From positions 141,599-205,598 of the forward strand of contig CH003147.1 of assembly GCA_000149265.1 (NCBI GenBank): DNA of 64,000 nt, read 5' to 3'. The position numbers and the translations under genes are program-made. Positions 23,189 to 45,134 of the stretch are shown piece after piece; within the stretch, counting starts at the first letter, position 1, and every line of letters begins with the position of its first letter. Source of the DNA: Ciona savignyi. Its lineage: Eukaryota > Chordata > Ascidiacea > Phlebobranchia > Cionidae. A model generated the notes under the pieces. The model was not told the DNA's origin. It was given only the letters and a program-made list of their open reading frames with translations, and searched no databases.

Positions 23189-23945
23189 TATTGAGAGAGT
23201 TCCCGGTTTAATGCTTTTGGCCTGTCCTTTCCCCAGCTTACCTTATACCTACACGCCTCTGTTCACCCCTTCTTCTGCCCTGGTAAACCCCCGTTTAAAG
23301 GTAAAGCGCTGCTATAAATCTTAACTGAAACGTTGATATTTTTCAACGACCTTTAATTTCCCCATAAAAACATTTGGAATTCCCACATCGGGAAAAATAA
23401 TGGAAATATTATGTAGTGAATTTGAGGTTTGTGTATTACTTTTTTCGCATTATATTAGGTTTTGTTAAAATTGTTAAAATAAGACTTTCAGCCGAACGGT
23501 TGGTCGCTAGCGAGTCGGTCGTGTCTTTCTCGCTCTTACTCTTAATCTATTATATTGTATGAGAATGGATTAAACCAACAATTCGGCCACACGACCAAAC
23601 CAACTAGAAAGCTACTTCACAACATTGATTGATCCATGTGCCAAGGATCGTGAGCTTCCCACCCGACAATAAGCTGAGTGGTATTTGTTTCGATTGAATG
23701 TAGAATTCGAGTTTTTAATCAAAATGATCAGGCTCTTACGTGAAAGGACAATCTAGTAATATAGGTTTTAATCTGACTAGTAATTCTGACCAATAAGTAT
23801 TTTTATTTTAGAAACAGTAAATAAAAATTTTAAATATAATAAATAAGGCGATTTTGGGAACAAAATTTGGTAAAAGCAACAAAAAATGCAATATTATAAA
23901 GAGCGTGGTCATAAAAGGCATCATATTAAAATATACCGGATACAC
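23189..23945. other. Gene-free stretch with SINE-head traces
   Basis: Short SINE-like heads (ggttggtcgctag, cgtgtctttctcgct) lie near 23500 and a reversed one near 23590. No coding support. Confidence 0.35.
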
Positions 23946-23947
23946 CG

Positions 23948-26080
23948 CTATAAAACAGCATTTATATCGGAGTGTAACATTCGATATTCTATAGATGTTA
24001 AAAGTAAAATATTTTTTCTCCTCCTTGACTTTCGCACAATTAGTATAAACGACAAACACCACGCGAATGAGACAACAATGTTAAGCAACGTCATCAATTC
24101 TAAATGAATTATCACATCGGAACAACTTAAGGAATGATATCCATACCGAGAAGGTGGCCAGTCTCTTGTGGATAAAATAAATACATCTCTGCCATTATTA
24201 TTTCGTTTTTCGTAATCTATTGAATATCTATTACAATGACACGATTGCGAAATTGGTTCAAGTATTACGTCATTAAACGCAATTCGATCTTGTGGTCCAG
24301 CTTTAACCTTAACCACAGCATAGGTGTTGGGTAAAGTTGCGCATTCGGATTGGTTCGTTGGTGACCTGTCATCCGAGAGAAGCCGGTCAAAGTGTCGGTA
24401 GGTGGCGGTAGTGATGAAACGAGCCTCTCTGAAAGTGACGATTGAAGCTGCCAGCATGAAGGCGGAAACCGCGAAACACGAGATGCTCTGGAAAAATAGA
24501 CGTTTGGGTTACGCTATTCGTCTTCTTCCCTAAATATGTGGAACGCAGTTGTATGGTCATGTCGAAACTTGTCAAACCCTACACTGGTTCGAGATATTTC
24601 TTTTACCGAACCCAGTTTCCAACTAGGATAGATTAGGACCGTTCTTGTATAAGTCGATATATGTATTGGTCGCGTTAACCATTCGGTCACACGAACGTAA
24701 TTGTTTCACAAATTGTCCGCCCAGGTAACGTCCCAGCATGCGACCGTTGGTTTCGATACCACCGCTTATCGAATTAAATAACCATATTAGGATAATGGAC
24801 AAGTACGTTGGTCACACACAGTTATACAACTGAATGATTTGAACTTGATATGTTGCCTTGGTTTTACAAATTTCTCTGTGTCTAGTTAAGTGGCCTAAAA
24901 ATGATTTTATTAATGAACAAATATATTGAAATGTGTTTTATTCCGAAAAACATTATATTATAAATACAAAAGTTAAATAGTAGCTCACAAAAGTTTCAAT
25001 CGAAAGGTTGCAGGTGCAAAACTGGTAGCTAGCTAGTCGGTTGTGTCCTTGGACAAGGCACTTTACGGACATTGCCTGAACCAAGTGGGTTAATGGGTTC
25101 TACTAAATTGAAGGAACGTGTCTATCATACACAACACACTCCAATAGCTCCGTTAACCCGACGGTGGGCGCGAGGTGATCTGACGATTGCCCGTGTGTTA
25201 ATCCCCTTGGTTTTCCCATTCACGGAGATAAACATGAATATCCCATCCCTATCCTAATACCTATACATAAACACTTAGCAGTAATTAGCTATTAGACTTT
25301 TTAAATTAAAAAAACAGCCTTAAAAGGTCAGTAATTTTCATTGGATTATATCGACTTAGATGTTTCATTCCCCGATAAGCCTTGTAATTATCGGATTAAT
25401 TAACTTGAATAGACAAGCGGCTTTTGAGTCTAAATTGTTACAACAATCCAATCCACAATGCTTTTACACTTCAAACTTTACAAAGCCACCAATACTGAAC
25501 ATCTATAGAAAACTAACCGATCGTCGGCTCAATATTTGGCTGACTACGACCTTCAGTGGCCCGGCATGGTAATTCAGGTGCACAAACACAATAACTTCCA
25601 CACAATTTGATAAATCGGTTCTTTAACGATCCGCATCGATATAGGGATTATCGGTAACATCAGCTTCGGTATGCACTATTTACATTTAATAAACAAATTT
25701 TATAGTTTGTGTCCATTAAGATTTGTTTCTGCTTATAAACAAACTGCAGAGGTGTTGTATCGACTGTCGTTTTGCGGTTTAACGTTCTTTTTTCGTGTTT
25801 TCATCGTGGGATAAAATAAAATAATGAATATTACGGGTATTATGCAGCAACCGCATTACAAGCACTCGTCACAACAGTGGTCGTATTATAATAAATTGTG
25901 GAAGTTTTGATTAAATTATAAAATCCGGTTAAGTTTTATTTGGTTTTAATGTGGATTTGAGGCATCTACTTATGTTACAATGGGCAGCACAAGACCGAAG
26001 GTATTAAAAACACAGATTTAAAACTATTTGAACAGAACATTACATACCTTCCATGAGCATTTCCCCACGATCCTGCGCAT
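23948..26080 (-). CDS. Two-exon, two-TM membrane protein of unknown family
   Basis: Exon 1 (26080-26048) starts MRRIVGKCSWK and ends at a strong donor (GAAG/GTATGT). After a 1.56 kb intron, exon 2 (24487-23948) begins in the same phase after ttttccag. The 190-residue product has a short basic N-terminus, a first span SISCFAVSAFMLAASIVTF, an extracellular-type loop of about 110 residues with SEC, SCHC and LSC cysteines and NQS as a glycosylation site, a second span IVVSFAWCLSFILIV, and a basic tail KSRRRK. Topology would be N-in/C-in. The single long frame of 180 codons and matching phases support it, but no homologue is recognised. The intron holds a plus-strand SINE and a SINE fragment. Confidence 0.45.
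25003..25258 (+). mobile_element. Composite SINE, 5' truncated
   Basis: It starts within the head (caatcgaaaggttgcaggtg) and continues through an intact body to the tail (ttcacggagataaacatg, then tatccc). It lies in the intron of the two-TM gene. Confidence 0.85.
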
Positions 26081-26871
26081 TTCGGCTTCAAATATAATTT
26101 AATCGTCCGCACCCACTTTAATACATGCACCTAACGATCTATCAATTGTAGAAGTATTATTAATTATAGAAAATCCAGCACCTAACCGGTATACACAACC
26201 CCTTCACTACGTCGTAAAACTGTTATGACGTCTCAGACAGTTGTGGTATCCAATGTAAATATAGCATCCTTGTAAACGTGGTGGTTACTAATTTTGGCAA
26301 TCAAGATACCTATGATATTTTATACACGAAACAACATCTGACCAGGTTTAAACCGAAGTGATTTTTGTTTTAGGGTCCTTTACTTTTAGTTGGAATGACA
26401 AAAACGTCGGCTTTTGTCTAATATAAACTCAAAGAGCGGACTAAATATGCACATTTGATCATTTCTAATCATTAAACTTCGTTGTGCAAAATAAAAAATA
26501 ACTGAGATGGTCTTAAAGAAGGAAAAGAGGAAAGGAGGGAAGGAGGGAAACTTCTCACTAAAACTAAGGAAACTAATCAAAAAATCTAAAACCCCAAACT
26601 GTGACTATAAATTTAACCCAAGCGCTTGCAATAACCTTAATATCATAATCTTCATTTTAATGTGCAGTTTTCCTCTTTTTCTCCCTTATTTTTCCGATAC
26701 CTTGCATTTCCATATTCTTAAACCATTCGCTGCTTGTTTTAAAGTTGACATCGCACTTTAATCAAATGAGTTCAACCGACAGGTTGTGCACTGTGGGCGG
26801 TACATCACGTGGTACGCGGTTAGAAAGGTAGAGAATCACTGCACTGGTTACTATAACTGATGTAACGCGCC

Positions 26872-27231
26872 TTAGAATATCCCAGTATTCAATATTTCTT
26901 CCACCGGAACATTTTTTCGACCAAACTTAAGTGAAACTGAATGGTCCCTACAACTAGGCGGGAAATTATGGTCGGTTATATGCATAAGATGTGCATACTT
27001 GAACACATGCAAACCATATCGTTTACTTTCGTTATACAGGCCGATTCCATACAAACGCTGGCTAACTTGATGTCTTTTTAATCCAAACTTTCGCCATCGG
27101 CCTTTTATTGATCTAGGCCTTCCGGTTTTGGCCGAAATATGGTCCTCACAAAAAGAAACGATATTTGCCCAGCAAATACCTTCTTGTTTTGTCAAAATAC
27201 TCGTAAATCTAAGTGTAGACTCTCTGCTCAA
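26872..27231 (-). CDS. Unidentified coding-like frame
   Basis: An open frame of up to 119 codons ends at a TAA (26872). A possible acceptor (ccttttgagcag) lies near its start at about 27225. Recognisable composition: EGICWANIVSFCEDHISAKT, GRPRSIKGRWRKFGLKRHQ, YGIGLYNESKRYGLHVFKY, NFPPSCRDHSVSLKFGRK. It is rich in basic and aromatic residues and free of low-complexity sequence, which is longer and more protein-like than background here. No homologue or flanking exon is recognised. It could be a last exon. Confidence 0.3.
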   Translation of the reverse strand: MSRESTLRFTSILTKQEGICWANIVSFCEDHISAKTGRPRSIKGRWRKFGLKRHQVSQRLYGIGLYNESKRYGLHVFKYAHLMHITDHNFPPSCRDHSVSLKFGRKNVPVEEILNTGIF

Positions 27232-27976
27232 AAGGTAGATCGCCGCTTCAATAGTAATCTACATAAACAAAATGCACTGAAATGGTAGAATACATAACCG
27301 TAATGTGCTACACTTTATATGCGACAATAATATATCTCTCGCTTCCGATCACAGTAACGCGACGCCAAAGGAAATGATATTAAGCTCGTTGCAGTCTGTG
27401 AATAGTTACAACGAAATGTAAAAATTCGAAAAGTTTATGAACTAAAATACAGAACAACACATTGCAACTATGACTGCTCTCCTTTGAGCGTATGTACACT
27501 ACACAGAGAGATACATCACACATTTGTGTTGTTGTTTTTCGTAGAAAGAAATTGCCTCTCACCGTCTGCCAATTAACAGCTTACCGGGCTGTTAATGTTC
27601 AGATCTCTTTAGATACAAGGGTTGTACTTTCTAAACCCGGGTTGCTTCTAGATTATGAAACGTTGCTGCGTCATAGACATGAAAGCGAAACTTCAATTTC
27701 AAAATCAAAACAATTCATCAGAACAATTTCAAATGAAAAACTTGTGAATGGAAGAAACGGTCGTGTGACCAAACTCTGAGTGCCACAATCAGTGAAATAC
27801 AACTTAAAGCTACGAACCTAATACATGTTCATTACCATGCTTAGTAATTTAATTAAGAAAATCGTGGATAAATGGAGCTGTTATGTAAGCAATTAATTTT
27901 CGCAAACTTTATACAGCAGATGCTTGAAAATGGTTATGAGATTAAGATACAAGAATAACTGCAAACAGAACTGTTA

Positions 27977-28270
27977 TGATAGGATAGGATATTTATGTTT
28001 ATCCCCGTGAATGGGGAAACCAACGGGGTTAAAACACGGGCAATCGCCAAATCACCTCGCGCCCACCGTCGAGTTACCGGAGCTATTGCAGAGTGTTTTA
28101 TATGATAGACACGTTCCTTTAATTTGGTAGAACCCATTAATCCGCTGGGTTCAGGCAATGTCCGTGAATTTCCTTGCCCAGGAACACCACCGACTAGCTA
28201 TAAGTTTCGCACCAGCAACCTTTCGACTCGAAACGCGCCGCACCTAACATTAGACCAACCGGCCGTTTTT
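27977..28270 (-). mobile_element. Full-length composite SINE, reversed
   Basis: The tail ataggatatttatgtttatcc, the body and the head (acctttcgactcgaaacgcg, then agaccaaccggccg) are all present. The head keeps A- and B-box regions. Confidence 0.85.
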
Positions 28271-28549
28271 ACTATGACAAAGGCATCTAGTGACCCAATT
28301 ACACTTGGTATATTTTATACGTGATGTGTATGTGTTGTGTCTAGGCAGACATTCTGTAAAACAAGTGCATTATTGTGGGTTACAACATTAAAAAAGAACA
28401 ACATTTGACATGTTGGTGCGGTTTAGTATAACCTGCATGTCGTTGTATTTCTAAGCTAATCAGTCTCGTGGCGGTCGCGGTGGAAGTCCCACCCTAACCG
28501 TGGTACCGCGACAACCTCTTAAATGGCTGTAATGGTTTGTCGGTCTAGT

Positions 28550-28912
28550 GAAAATAACTTTACAGATTGTGGATAAATCAGACTCTTATTTAGTTGTTTA
28601 TACATTGGTGGGGTCTTATATGCCATCCCCGACGTGTTTGTGCGATGTTATTGTAGTGTTGCAATCCAAATACCTAGCTTTACGACTTGTCGTCAAAATT
28701 GACAATTTCACGGTCGGTGAATGGTATTGCAGGACGCTCCTTCGCTGGTCTGGTTTGTTGAGATTGATTCAATACAAAGTTGGGAGAATGGAAGGGTGGG
28801 CAATACCATCTATGACTTAAATGTGCCAATTCTGGTTGGACAGTGTCGTTTAGTGAAGGGAGATCAAGAAGAATTATGGAAACGTGTTATAAGCACATTT
28901 ATTCATATGTGA
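28550..28912 (+). CDS. Unidentified coding-like exon(s)
   Basis: After ggtattgcag the frame 28733-28912 encodes DAPSLVWFVEIDSIQSWENG, IYDLNVPILVGQCRLVKGD, QEELWKRVISTFIHM and reaches TGA. A second open frame (28548-28732: SDSYLVVYTLVGSYM, LALRLVVKIDNF, VGEWYC) precedes it in a different phase. The downstream frame has normal amino acid composition and a credible acceptor. No family is recognised. It could be one terminal exon, or two exons of one gene if a donor lies before 28733. Confidence 0.3.
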
Positions 28913-29420
28913 CTGGAGACTGACGATATAATTCCAGCGCATATTACACGCGGTGTGGTCCGGGCCACCATTCACTACCATGGAGAAGTAATCAGATCCG
29001 CCACACCTTGGGTGAAAGCGGTTTCTAGTTTGATTTGCTGAGCACCAACTTGAAAGGAATCATATTGGGGGAAACACAACGATATTTAACGCAAATTCCT
29101 TGCTAAAGATGGCTAATAACACTTGTTGCAGATTTACAACATAAGTGCCCAATCGAACTTTTTATTGAAGACCGGTAAAATACAAATACAGCGTTGCAAT
29201 AATCATAATCTAAAGTCAAAACATTACAAGTCAGTAAAATCACAACATAAAAATGAACACTCGTCCAGTACACCAAGGGTCATTTTGCCTAACCTCCCCT
29301 TACAGCCGGTAAATACAATGCACATAATACTCAGTGAAGCATTTATTTGATTTTTAACTGCTCGCACGCACAAATGCTTGAGTTGTACCAGCCTAATTAA
29401 CCGCAAGCAAGTACCTGCTT

Positions 29421-29655
29421 TGTACATTATCACGCCGCTGTTGTGGGGCTGAATTTGAGACTCTCCCGCATGTGCTGAATTGGTGCCCGAGCTCGATGAA
29501 CTTGATGACGGAGCGGCACGATTCGGTACTGCGGGAGATCCTTAGACATGTTGATCGGGCCCGCTTCCCCGTGATCTCGATCGATCGAACGGTGCCGGAA
29601 CACATGGCGGCCACTGGCGAGTCATTAAGGCGGTCTCGGCTCCACACAAAATAGA
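29421..29655 (+). pseudogene. R2/NeSL-like LINE remnant (C-terminal zinc-knuckle region)
   Basis: This frame reads RRCCGAEFETLPHVLNWCP, MNLMTERHDSVLREILRHVD, then ends LRRSRLHTK before TAG. The C..C..ETLxHVLxxC followed by RHDxVLREI is the CCHC-like knuckle downstream of the reverse transcriptase in R2-type non-LTR retrotransposons. GC content is visibly above the surroundings, as expected for a recent insertion of foreign composition. The reverse transcriptase itself is absent. A tRNA-like SINE head follows 27 bp later. Confidence 0.65.
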
Positions 29656-29681
29656 ACCTTGTGGAGAAGGCTGTAAAGCAA

Positions 29682-29805
29682 CACGGCCGTGTGGACAAAT
29701 GGTTAACTACGACCGATATATATATATATATATACCGACTACGATACAAAACGATACCAGTGTCGATTCCATCGTGGGTTCGAAACTTGGCTCGGTAAAA
29801 AAGAC
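29682..29805 (+). mobile_element. tRNA-like SINE family 2
   Basis: The head cggccgtgtggacaaatggt is followed by taactacgaccg, (ta)n and the tail ccatcgtgggttcgaaactt, ggctcgg. Box B sits in gggttcgaaac. Other copies lie at 32436, 41235 and 45070 (plus) and 31893, 42585 and 48325 (minus). Confidence 0.7.
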
Positions 29806-29809
29806 TGTG

Positions 29810-31005
29810 AACGAACTTTACAAAGTTTCCACGGAATGTGCGGCAACATTGAGCCTCCACTGCCACGCCGTACTCGTGGAAGTTATAAAGTAGGAATATT
29901 ATTGAAAAGTCGAGTGAGTTAGAATATCTTTGAAAATACATCGTAAAACACTTCAAGAAAACAAAATTCAAACAAAACTCCTGAAAGCGGTATCTTTTTA
30001 ACGCGCATTGGCGCAATTACGGCATTGATGTCGCGAAGCCTTTGAAACTCAATCTCCGTCTGTTTTACAATCCAATTCGCATAACAGGCGAACATGAAGA
30101 CAAATGGTTAGAAATCCCATCAACATCCATGATTGATGCGAAATAACCCTTGTCGCTTATCTGTTCTATCCTTGTTTGCTAATTCTTTTACTTTTTAACA
30201 TTTTTTTGGTTTCTTTAACTTTTCGGTTTTTGTTCTTGACTCAGTTCTACGACCAAACCCAGAATAATCAATTTGGTTTCTGTCGTCTGCAGACTTGCAA
30301 ATATTCATTTGCTTGACTTTTTAAACTTTTAATAATTTACTCTGTTTGTACTTGTTACAGATACCAAATGTGCTTGCTAGCTTTGACGAAATATAGTTAG
30401 TTACCTTTAACTTAACGAAATTTACCTGTTCTACTTTTTCTCGTTTATACCTCCAAGTTACTCAAGTATTAGTTAAAAAGCAACATGGGTTTACTTGGTA
30501 AAAATGGGTTAACTTGGTAAAAACGGGTTTCTTGGTAAAAATGGGTTTACTTGGTAAAAATGGGTTTACGCGGTAAATTACCTTTACTTTGCCCTTGACC
30601 AAATACGCCTTTGTAAATATTTGCCATGCAAAGGGCCCTCATGCGAAACTTTGCCACTTAGATAGAATGTCAACTACAAATTGGAATCGTATCACGTCAA
30701 TTCTGCTCGCATAGCAATCAATATAATTATTACAACGACGACTACATCGGACATTTTGGTATTTTTATATGACTGTTTATAGTATATCGACAACAAATTT
30801 GAAACGACTTTGAATAAATTTATTTCTTTTTATCGACTTTAAAACACGGTGTTTAAAAGAGAACACAATTCTTATAAAAATTAATAAAGGCAGGACAAAA
30901 TATTTCCATTTATGATAGACGCATATTAATTATGAAATGGTTAAATGCTCGCAAGTAATGTCTAATAAAAATAATAAATATATTCACTCTCAATGTATGT
31001 TAGGA
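29810..31005. other. Intergenic stretch with short tandem repeat
   Basis: 30484-30575 contains five copies of a 17-19 bp unit (gggtttacttggtaaaaat). Minus-strand AATAAA motifs near 30817-30826 may be the poly(A) signal of the Osr gene. Otherwise nothing recognised. Confidence 0.5.
30484..30575. repeat. Short tandem repeat, unit gggtttacttggtaaaaat
   Basis: Five imperfect copies, some with 1-2 base deletions. Confidence 0.85.
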
Positions 31006-31010
31006 GGAAA

Positions 31011-35232
<4,222 letters not shown>

Positions 35233-35239
35233 GACATAC

Positions 35240-36530
35240 CAAGGGCAATCTAGTAATTTGTTATAAAAAACCTGGATAAAAATCATTACGAAGGGCTAAT
35301 TTAGCAATTTAGCATTCTATTTAGATTAGTAGGAGTATAACAGCTAAATATTCGTTTAACCCGTCGACTCTTGATTCCATGTGTTCATACATAACTTAGA
35401 AAGCGTGACTCGTTATCCGGTCAATCACGTTTCAATCTCGCAGTAGCAATCCTTTGTCTTTCCAACTACGTTGTTTGGTTTGATTTATACTGCCGATCTC
35501 TCGCATCAGCTGCGCAGTATTTGCAGGGCGGAACAAGCGGTAAATAACAAGCCTGAGCCGTCGCTCGTAAAGCGTCGTTCATCGACTGGTAGCTCTTAAA
35601 TACTGAACGATGTTGACAGACCGATAAACGGAAGCACTTTCCGAAAAGCTATAAAATGTGCGTGGGTTTGCCCCCGTGAATGAAGCATTATATGAGCGAC
35701 GGTTATTGGGCTGGTATAATTATTTTATCACCAAATTCTCATAAAAGGGAAATGATCCAAGTCGGACCCGATTAGAGCTATTTATAACTATATTTGTTTT
35801 GCAGAATCAATTTAACAAAACATTTATTTTAAGAGGTTTATTCAAAATACAATTAATATTATCTTTGGCTTTTGACATTAAAACAAATGTATTAATGCAC
35901 AAAACGCAAGGTCTGGTTGCTGGTTCACTCATCTGCGAACATTCGGGATTCAAATATTTATCGCAATATATTTTTGTTACTATTTTTTTATTTTTTTACA
36001 GAACCCATGATGGGCTCGTCACTAGGACCGTTTTTTAATAAGATTCGGTACATGTTAAGCATTCGGCCACACGACGGTACATATTTATCTCAATATAAAA
36101 TAAAAGTCGCAATCTAATCTGCAAGAATGCCAACTTGCGGAATTCGCACCGACTGGTATAAACTGTCCCCGCGTTCCTGTTGTTTGCCTGGGTGCTAAAA
36201 CACAGCAGTTACGCCGTAAAAGTGATCAAATTTGTACTGGGAGGAGAGAAGTCCCTTGATTTAGAGCCACGTATTAAATGATAGCGACAGAAACGATATT
36301 ATTTAGTGTGTTCAAACGGTAGTTAGGTAATTTGAATCAAGCAGTATATTTCGTCAACCACGGTTTACGACGCTCTATGTTGCATGGTTGGTCGATTATG
36401 CGTCGTCGTCGTAAATAACTAAGATTAATCTGCCGATAAAAGACCAAAAATTCCAATAACGAAAAAAACGTTTTCTGGAAAATAACATCTTAATTATCGA
36501 TGCTTTTTAATATTTACAAACTTATTCTAA
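35240..36530. other. Osr upstream region, proximal
   Basis: No gene is supported. A SINE family 2 remnant (gaacccatgatgggctcgtc, cattcggccacacgac) lies at about 35998-36080. The rest may include the Osr promoter, but no core element could be assigned. Confidence 0.4.
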
Positions 36531-36536
36531 TACCCA

Positions 36537-36690
36537 GGACAGGATAGGATATTTATGTTATATCTTCATGAATAGAAAAACGCGAGGCAATTACTACAAG
36601 GGCAACTGTCAGATTACCTCGCGCCCACCGTCGGGTTACCGGTGCTATTGTACCGTGGTGTATATAATTAAGATGTTTATTTAGTTTTAG
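36537..36690 (-). mobile_element. SINE tail, reversed
   Basis: aggataggatatttatgtta, cctcgcgcccaccgtcgggt: the tail and body only. Confidence 0.75.
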
Positions 36691-39600
36691 TATAATTTGA
36701 GTAACAATACAAATTTATCTGGAATCGCATCAAATTATAAAAGTCGATGCAAGACCCATACCGAATATGGCATACAACATAAATGTGTTATAGCTTTATT
36801 TAATTACAGTATTTACTCGGTTGTAAGCTGCATTTACTGTATCGGTGCCTACCGTATACCGTATGGGTTTTAGCATATCTGGATGTGTACGAAAATTGAA
36901 GTATGGTTATTGGTACACGTTCTTGAATTCGCTAAGCAAAATATGTAAACCACCCTTGAATTTAAGTCGCAAACATGATGGAAAGAAAAACTTTATAAGC
37001 CGCGGCTTACAATCGAATAAATACGGTACCTAGAATGCATTTAAAAGGCAGGACAAACTTATGTCATATTTTACTTTAAATGATTTAAATCACTAAAATG
37101 CGATTGCAAAGCACGCTATTACACGACAAACCGGTAATTTTCTAACTATTCATTTTATACGTAATCCTATGTATAATCAGTTTTACTATTATAAATATTA
37201 AATAATATCAAACGAAGTTATAATGCAGAGAGAGTATAACCATAACCGAATAATTCAAGCCGCCATTTTTTATTTCGAACGAACTGGAATGAAATTTGGG
37301 ATTTGAACCAAAGAAATTCGCCACGTCACATATTCCCAGTGATATATTTGAACACAAATCAACCTTGATTAGTTCACTGCAGTTCATCGTGGCGACTTCT
37401 CCGACATTTCAATGCATTTCGCTGTGTTTTCCTACTAATATTATCTATAACAATCACACCTGCAACCGTCCCATACAACCCTAATAATCAACACAGATCA
37501 TAATCTACATCAAACATCGGCAGATTGTGGGCGGTGTTAACTACTACGGAATGGATCACTGCTGCATATATTCTGCTCCAAACAACTAAACTTTGTACGC
37601 ATACCCTCACAAAAGAAAGCCCATCTTCAAAGTTACAAACACAAGCAAAGAAACATACTTATTTATACATTATATCGATAATTATCATTCTATCTCTATA
37701 TCAGCCACATCGCATACCAGGCTTGCTACCAGCAGTGCAGATGCTGTATGTGACGAAGTGCTCGCAACGCTCAGGTATTATATATAACGTTATAACGTGC
37801 AAAGCAAACACGCTATGGCACGTATGCGGAAGGATTCTCAAATATTATAATCGTCCATTATTGGCGGAATAGATATAATCATTTCACTGGTTCAGTGCTT
37901 TAATAGACTTTTATTAAACATTATTTTTAAATTTTCTATTTTATCTAATCGTTTATTTATGTTAAAGCTCAGATGCCCAGAGACAGAGTTGAATTATAAA
38001 TGTAAATGACGCCATTTCTTTTATATGGTTGCTGTATGTGTGGGCCACGTTAAGTACTGGGCCACGCGACCGAACAGAACTATAATCGCATCCCGCCGAG
38101 TATTCGATGGGGCAGTGCACATTGCATGGAGACCAGTGAATTGCAAGGCGGGCATTAGTGGGTTTGACAGGATCATTCTTTTAAACATATTCTCTGCGTT
38201 TATCGATGGAAAAATTGAATCCCGGAAAATTGACACAACAACAACGAACGGTCATGATTAAAGTACAAAACTTCACAGTTGATATCGAGGTCGATTGAGA
38301 TTCCATGTTGAAATTCGTGGGCGGCGGTGAAGCCATGGAGTTATCGCCTTCAAAGCGGGCAGAAGGAGGCATTTCGGAAGTGAGACGGTTCAAACGACCA
38401 CCGGTTCGGAAGTGAACGCTACTCAAGTGTCGATTTAAGCGATTGCGTCGATAACTGCTCCGCCCGGGAATTTACTCTCATTTACTCAAACCGACGCCAT
38501 TTTGTTAATTTTGCCAAGGAGAAAGTTGCAGACGATTCGTTTTTTTTTAATTAGAAGCATTTTTGCAGGTAACTAAAATTACTGGCATGTTTGTCTTGTG
38601 AAAAGTTAATATAAAATAATTTGTATATTTTTATTACGGTGGTTATTTCTTAGTTATCACATACGAAACCAGTGGAACTACAAACAAATACTGGTAATGT
38701 TCGGAAACTTTTAAAACAGGGAATTAAAATATTTGAAAATTAATCAATGCTTTGTATTTAATTGAACCATTTTTTTTTTTTTTTTTTATATTAACTGTGT
38801 TTATTTGTCGGTTAAAAGCTGATATTTCTACCCATTTTAAGAATATATTTTAATTAGAATGAAGCGAAATGCAATGAGCACTTGTGCAATTTCTGTTTGA
38901 AATGTCGACCGATATACGTGACGTGCACAATAGCTTGCTCTATTGATCGAAGGTAGACCGCGGTGGAACGGGAGCTCCGGATATAACCACGCCCACTATT
39001 TTGATTGACAGCAGGGTTTAAATAGCACTGTTTACTGTCGACATGTCGCCAGAGCTGACGGCCTCGTTTCCAATCCACCATTCCTATTGTGAAGCGGCAG
39101 TCGCACCGAAGCAACCGCCGTTAATTAGATCCCATACCCAAGCTGCCAGATGAATGAACAAAGACCATCTTTGTTTAAATATTGACCTCCGTCTCTTCCA
39201 CGAAGATTCACGGAAGGGAGTTGCAAGCGATCATCCTTAATCTTAATATCTATAATTTGTTTGTTTTTCACAATTTAATTAAGTGGTTTGCGTGCGCAAG
39301 GCATCAAGCCCGTACAAGCTCGAACCGAACTCATTGAAAGCCACTGAAAGCCGGGCGTTTCCAACGACGGGGGTTAATGACCGAGGTGATGTTGTTTCGT
39401 GCCACTTAAGCTCGGACAGACGTTTTGACGTACATGTCATCCTGTTTAGGCAGCCTTTTGTTTAAACGTCACCCCGACACTTGATATTTCGGCATCCATT
39501 GTAGCTCACGCCGATCCCGGGGTTGATGTTTGCCGAACTAACATTGATTCACGGCAGGAGCTATCGCAGAACCGGATCTATCTCGTCATAACCGCTATTG

Positions 39601-40290
39601 TTACGTCGATTAACCGACACCGTTATTTCATGAAGCGTGTGGAGGGTTTGCCGACAATGAAACCTGTATAAGCGATCCACTGATATGTAAATGAAACAGA
39701 TTAAAGAGTGCTGCAATATGATTCGCACATGCCAACCTTAACCTTTAGGCTTATGATCGCATAGCGAAAGTGAAACGAACGATTTACATTGATATGAAAA
39801 CAAAATCTATTTGATTCGATATCAAGCATAGAGCGCAGATGGTCACGCCCACTTGTGCATCACCTTGTTGAGCCAAGATCACCCGCGTTGTTTCACGCAG
39901 ATGTTTGCGGCCGAAGTGCTAGAGGTGAACAAACCAATTAAAGGAATGGGAACTAATATCAATTTGACCGGTAATAGACCATGCACATTGGGGGAGGGGG
40001 GTTTGGCTGCCTTAAACTTGATTGCGGTTTTGCGTTTTTTTATTTCAACGACTAACGAAATCTACGATTTTATTGAAATAAAAAAACGAATAAGTTGAAT
40101 GTAAAATATCTTGATAAAATAGTTAAAAAACACGTCATGACGCAATAAATATCAACAGGAAAGTGAATAAACCGTCTGCGTTTCACATCGATTGCACCAT
40201 TTGTTATGAAACCCCACACCTGTCTCATAATCGCATATCGCTTCCATGACGCACTTTACGTAAGACGTCTTATCCTTGACGTAATATGAG
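36691..40290. other. Long gene-poor interval upstream of Osr
   Basis: Apart from the weak exon candidate at 38.2-38.4 kb and a SINE-like trace at 38022-38075, nothing coding is supported. A short GC-richer island at 38930-39120 contains cacgccc, gattgacagc and a possible TATA-like tttaaatag. It could be a regulatory element, but this is speculative. Confidence 0.4.
38175..38395 (-). CDS. Weak candidate 5' exon
   Basis: ATG near 38375 opens a frame MPPSARFEGDNSMASPPPTN, NMESQSTSISTVKF, with donor-like ACT/GTGAAG and TTTT/GTACTT further on. The second would leave phase 1, compatible with Osr exon 33877-33696, which would make it a distal alternative start. Composition is Ser/Pro-rich and plausible for a transcription factor N-terminus. 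There is no homology and no second line of evidence. Confidence 0.2.
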
Positions 40291-40296
40291 ATGACG

Positions 40297-45005
<4,709 letters not shown>

Positions 45006-45069
45006 TTACCGTGCTAACATGCTCGAGGCTATTTGTGAAAGTTATACTCGAATAAAAATGCTTTGAAGA

Positions 45070-45100
45070 CAACGGTCGTGTGGCCGAGTGGTTAGCGCGA

Positions 45101-45134
<34 letters not shown>

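Noticed and set aside
29393-30016. 207-codon minus-strand ORF
   Set aside because: It runs antisense through the LINE remnant and SINE head with no splice or homology support.
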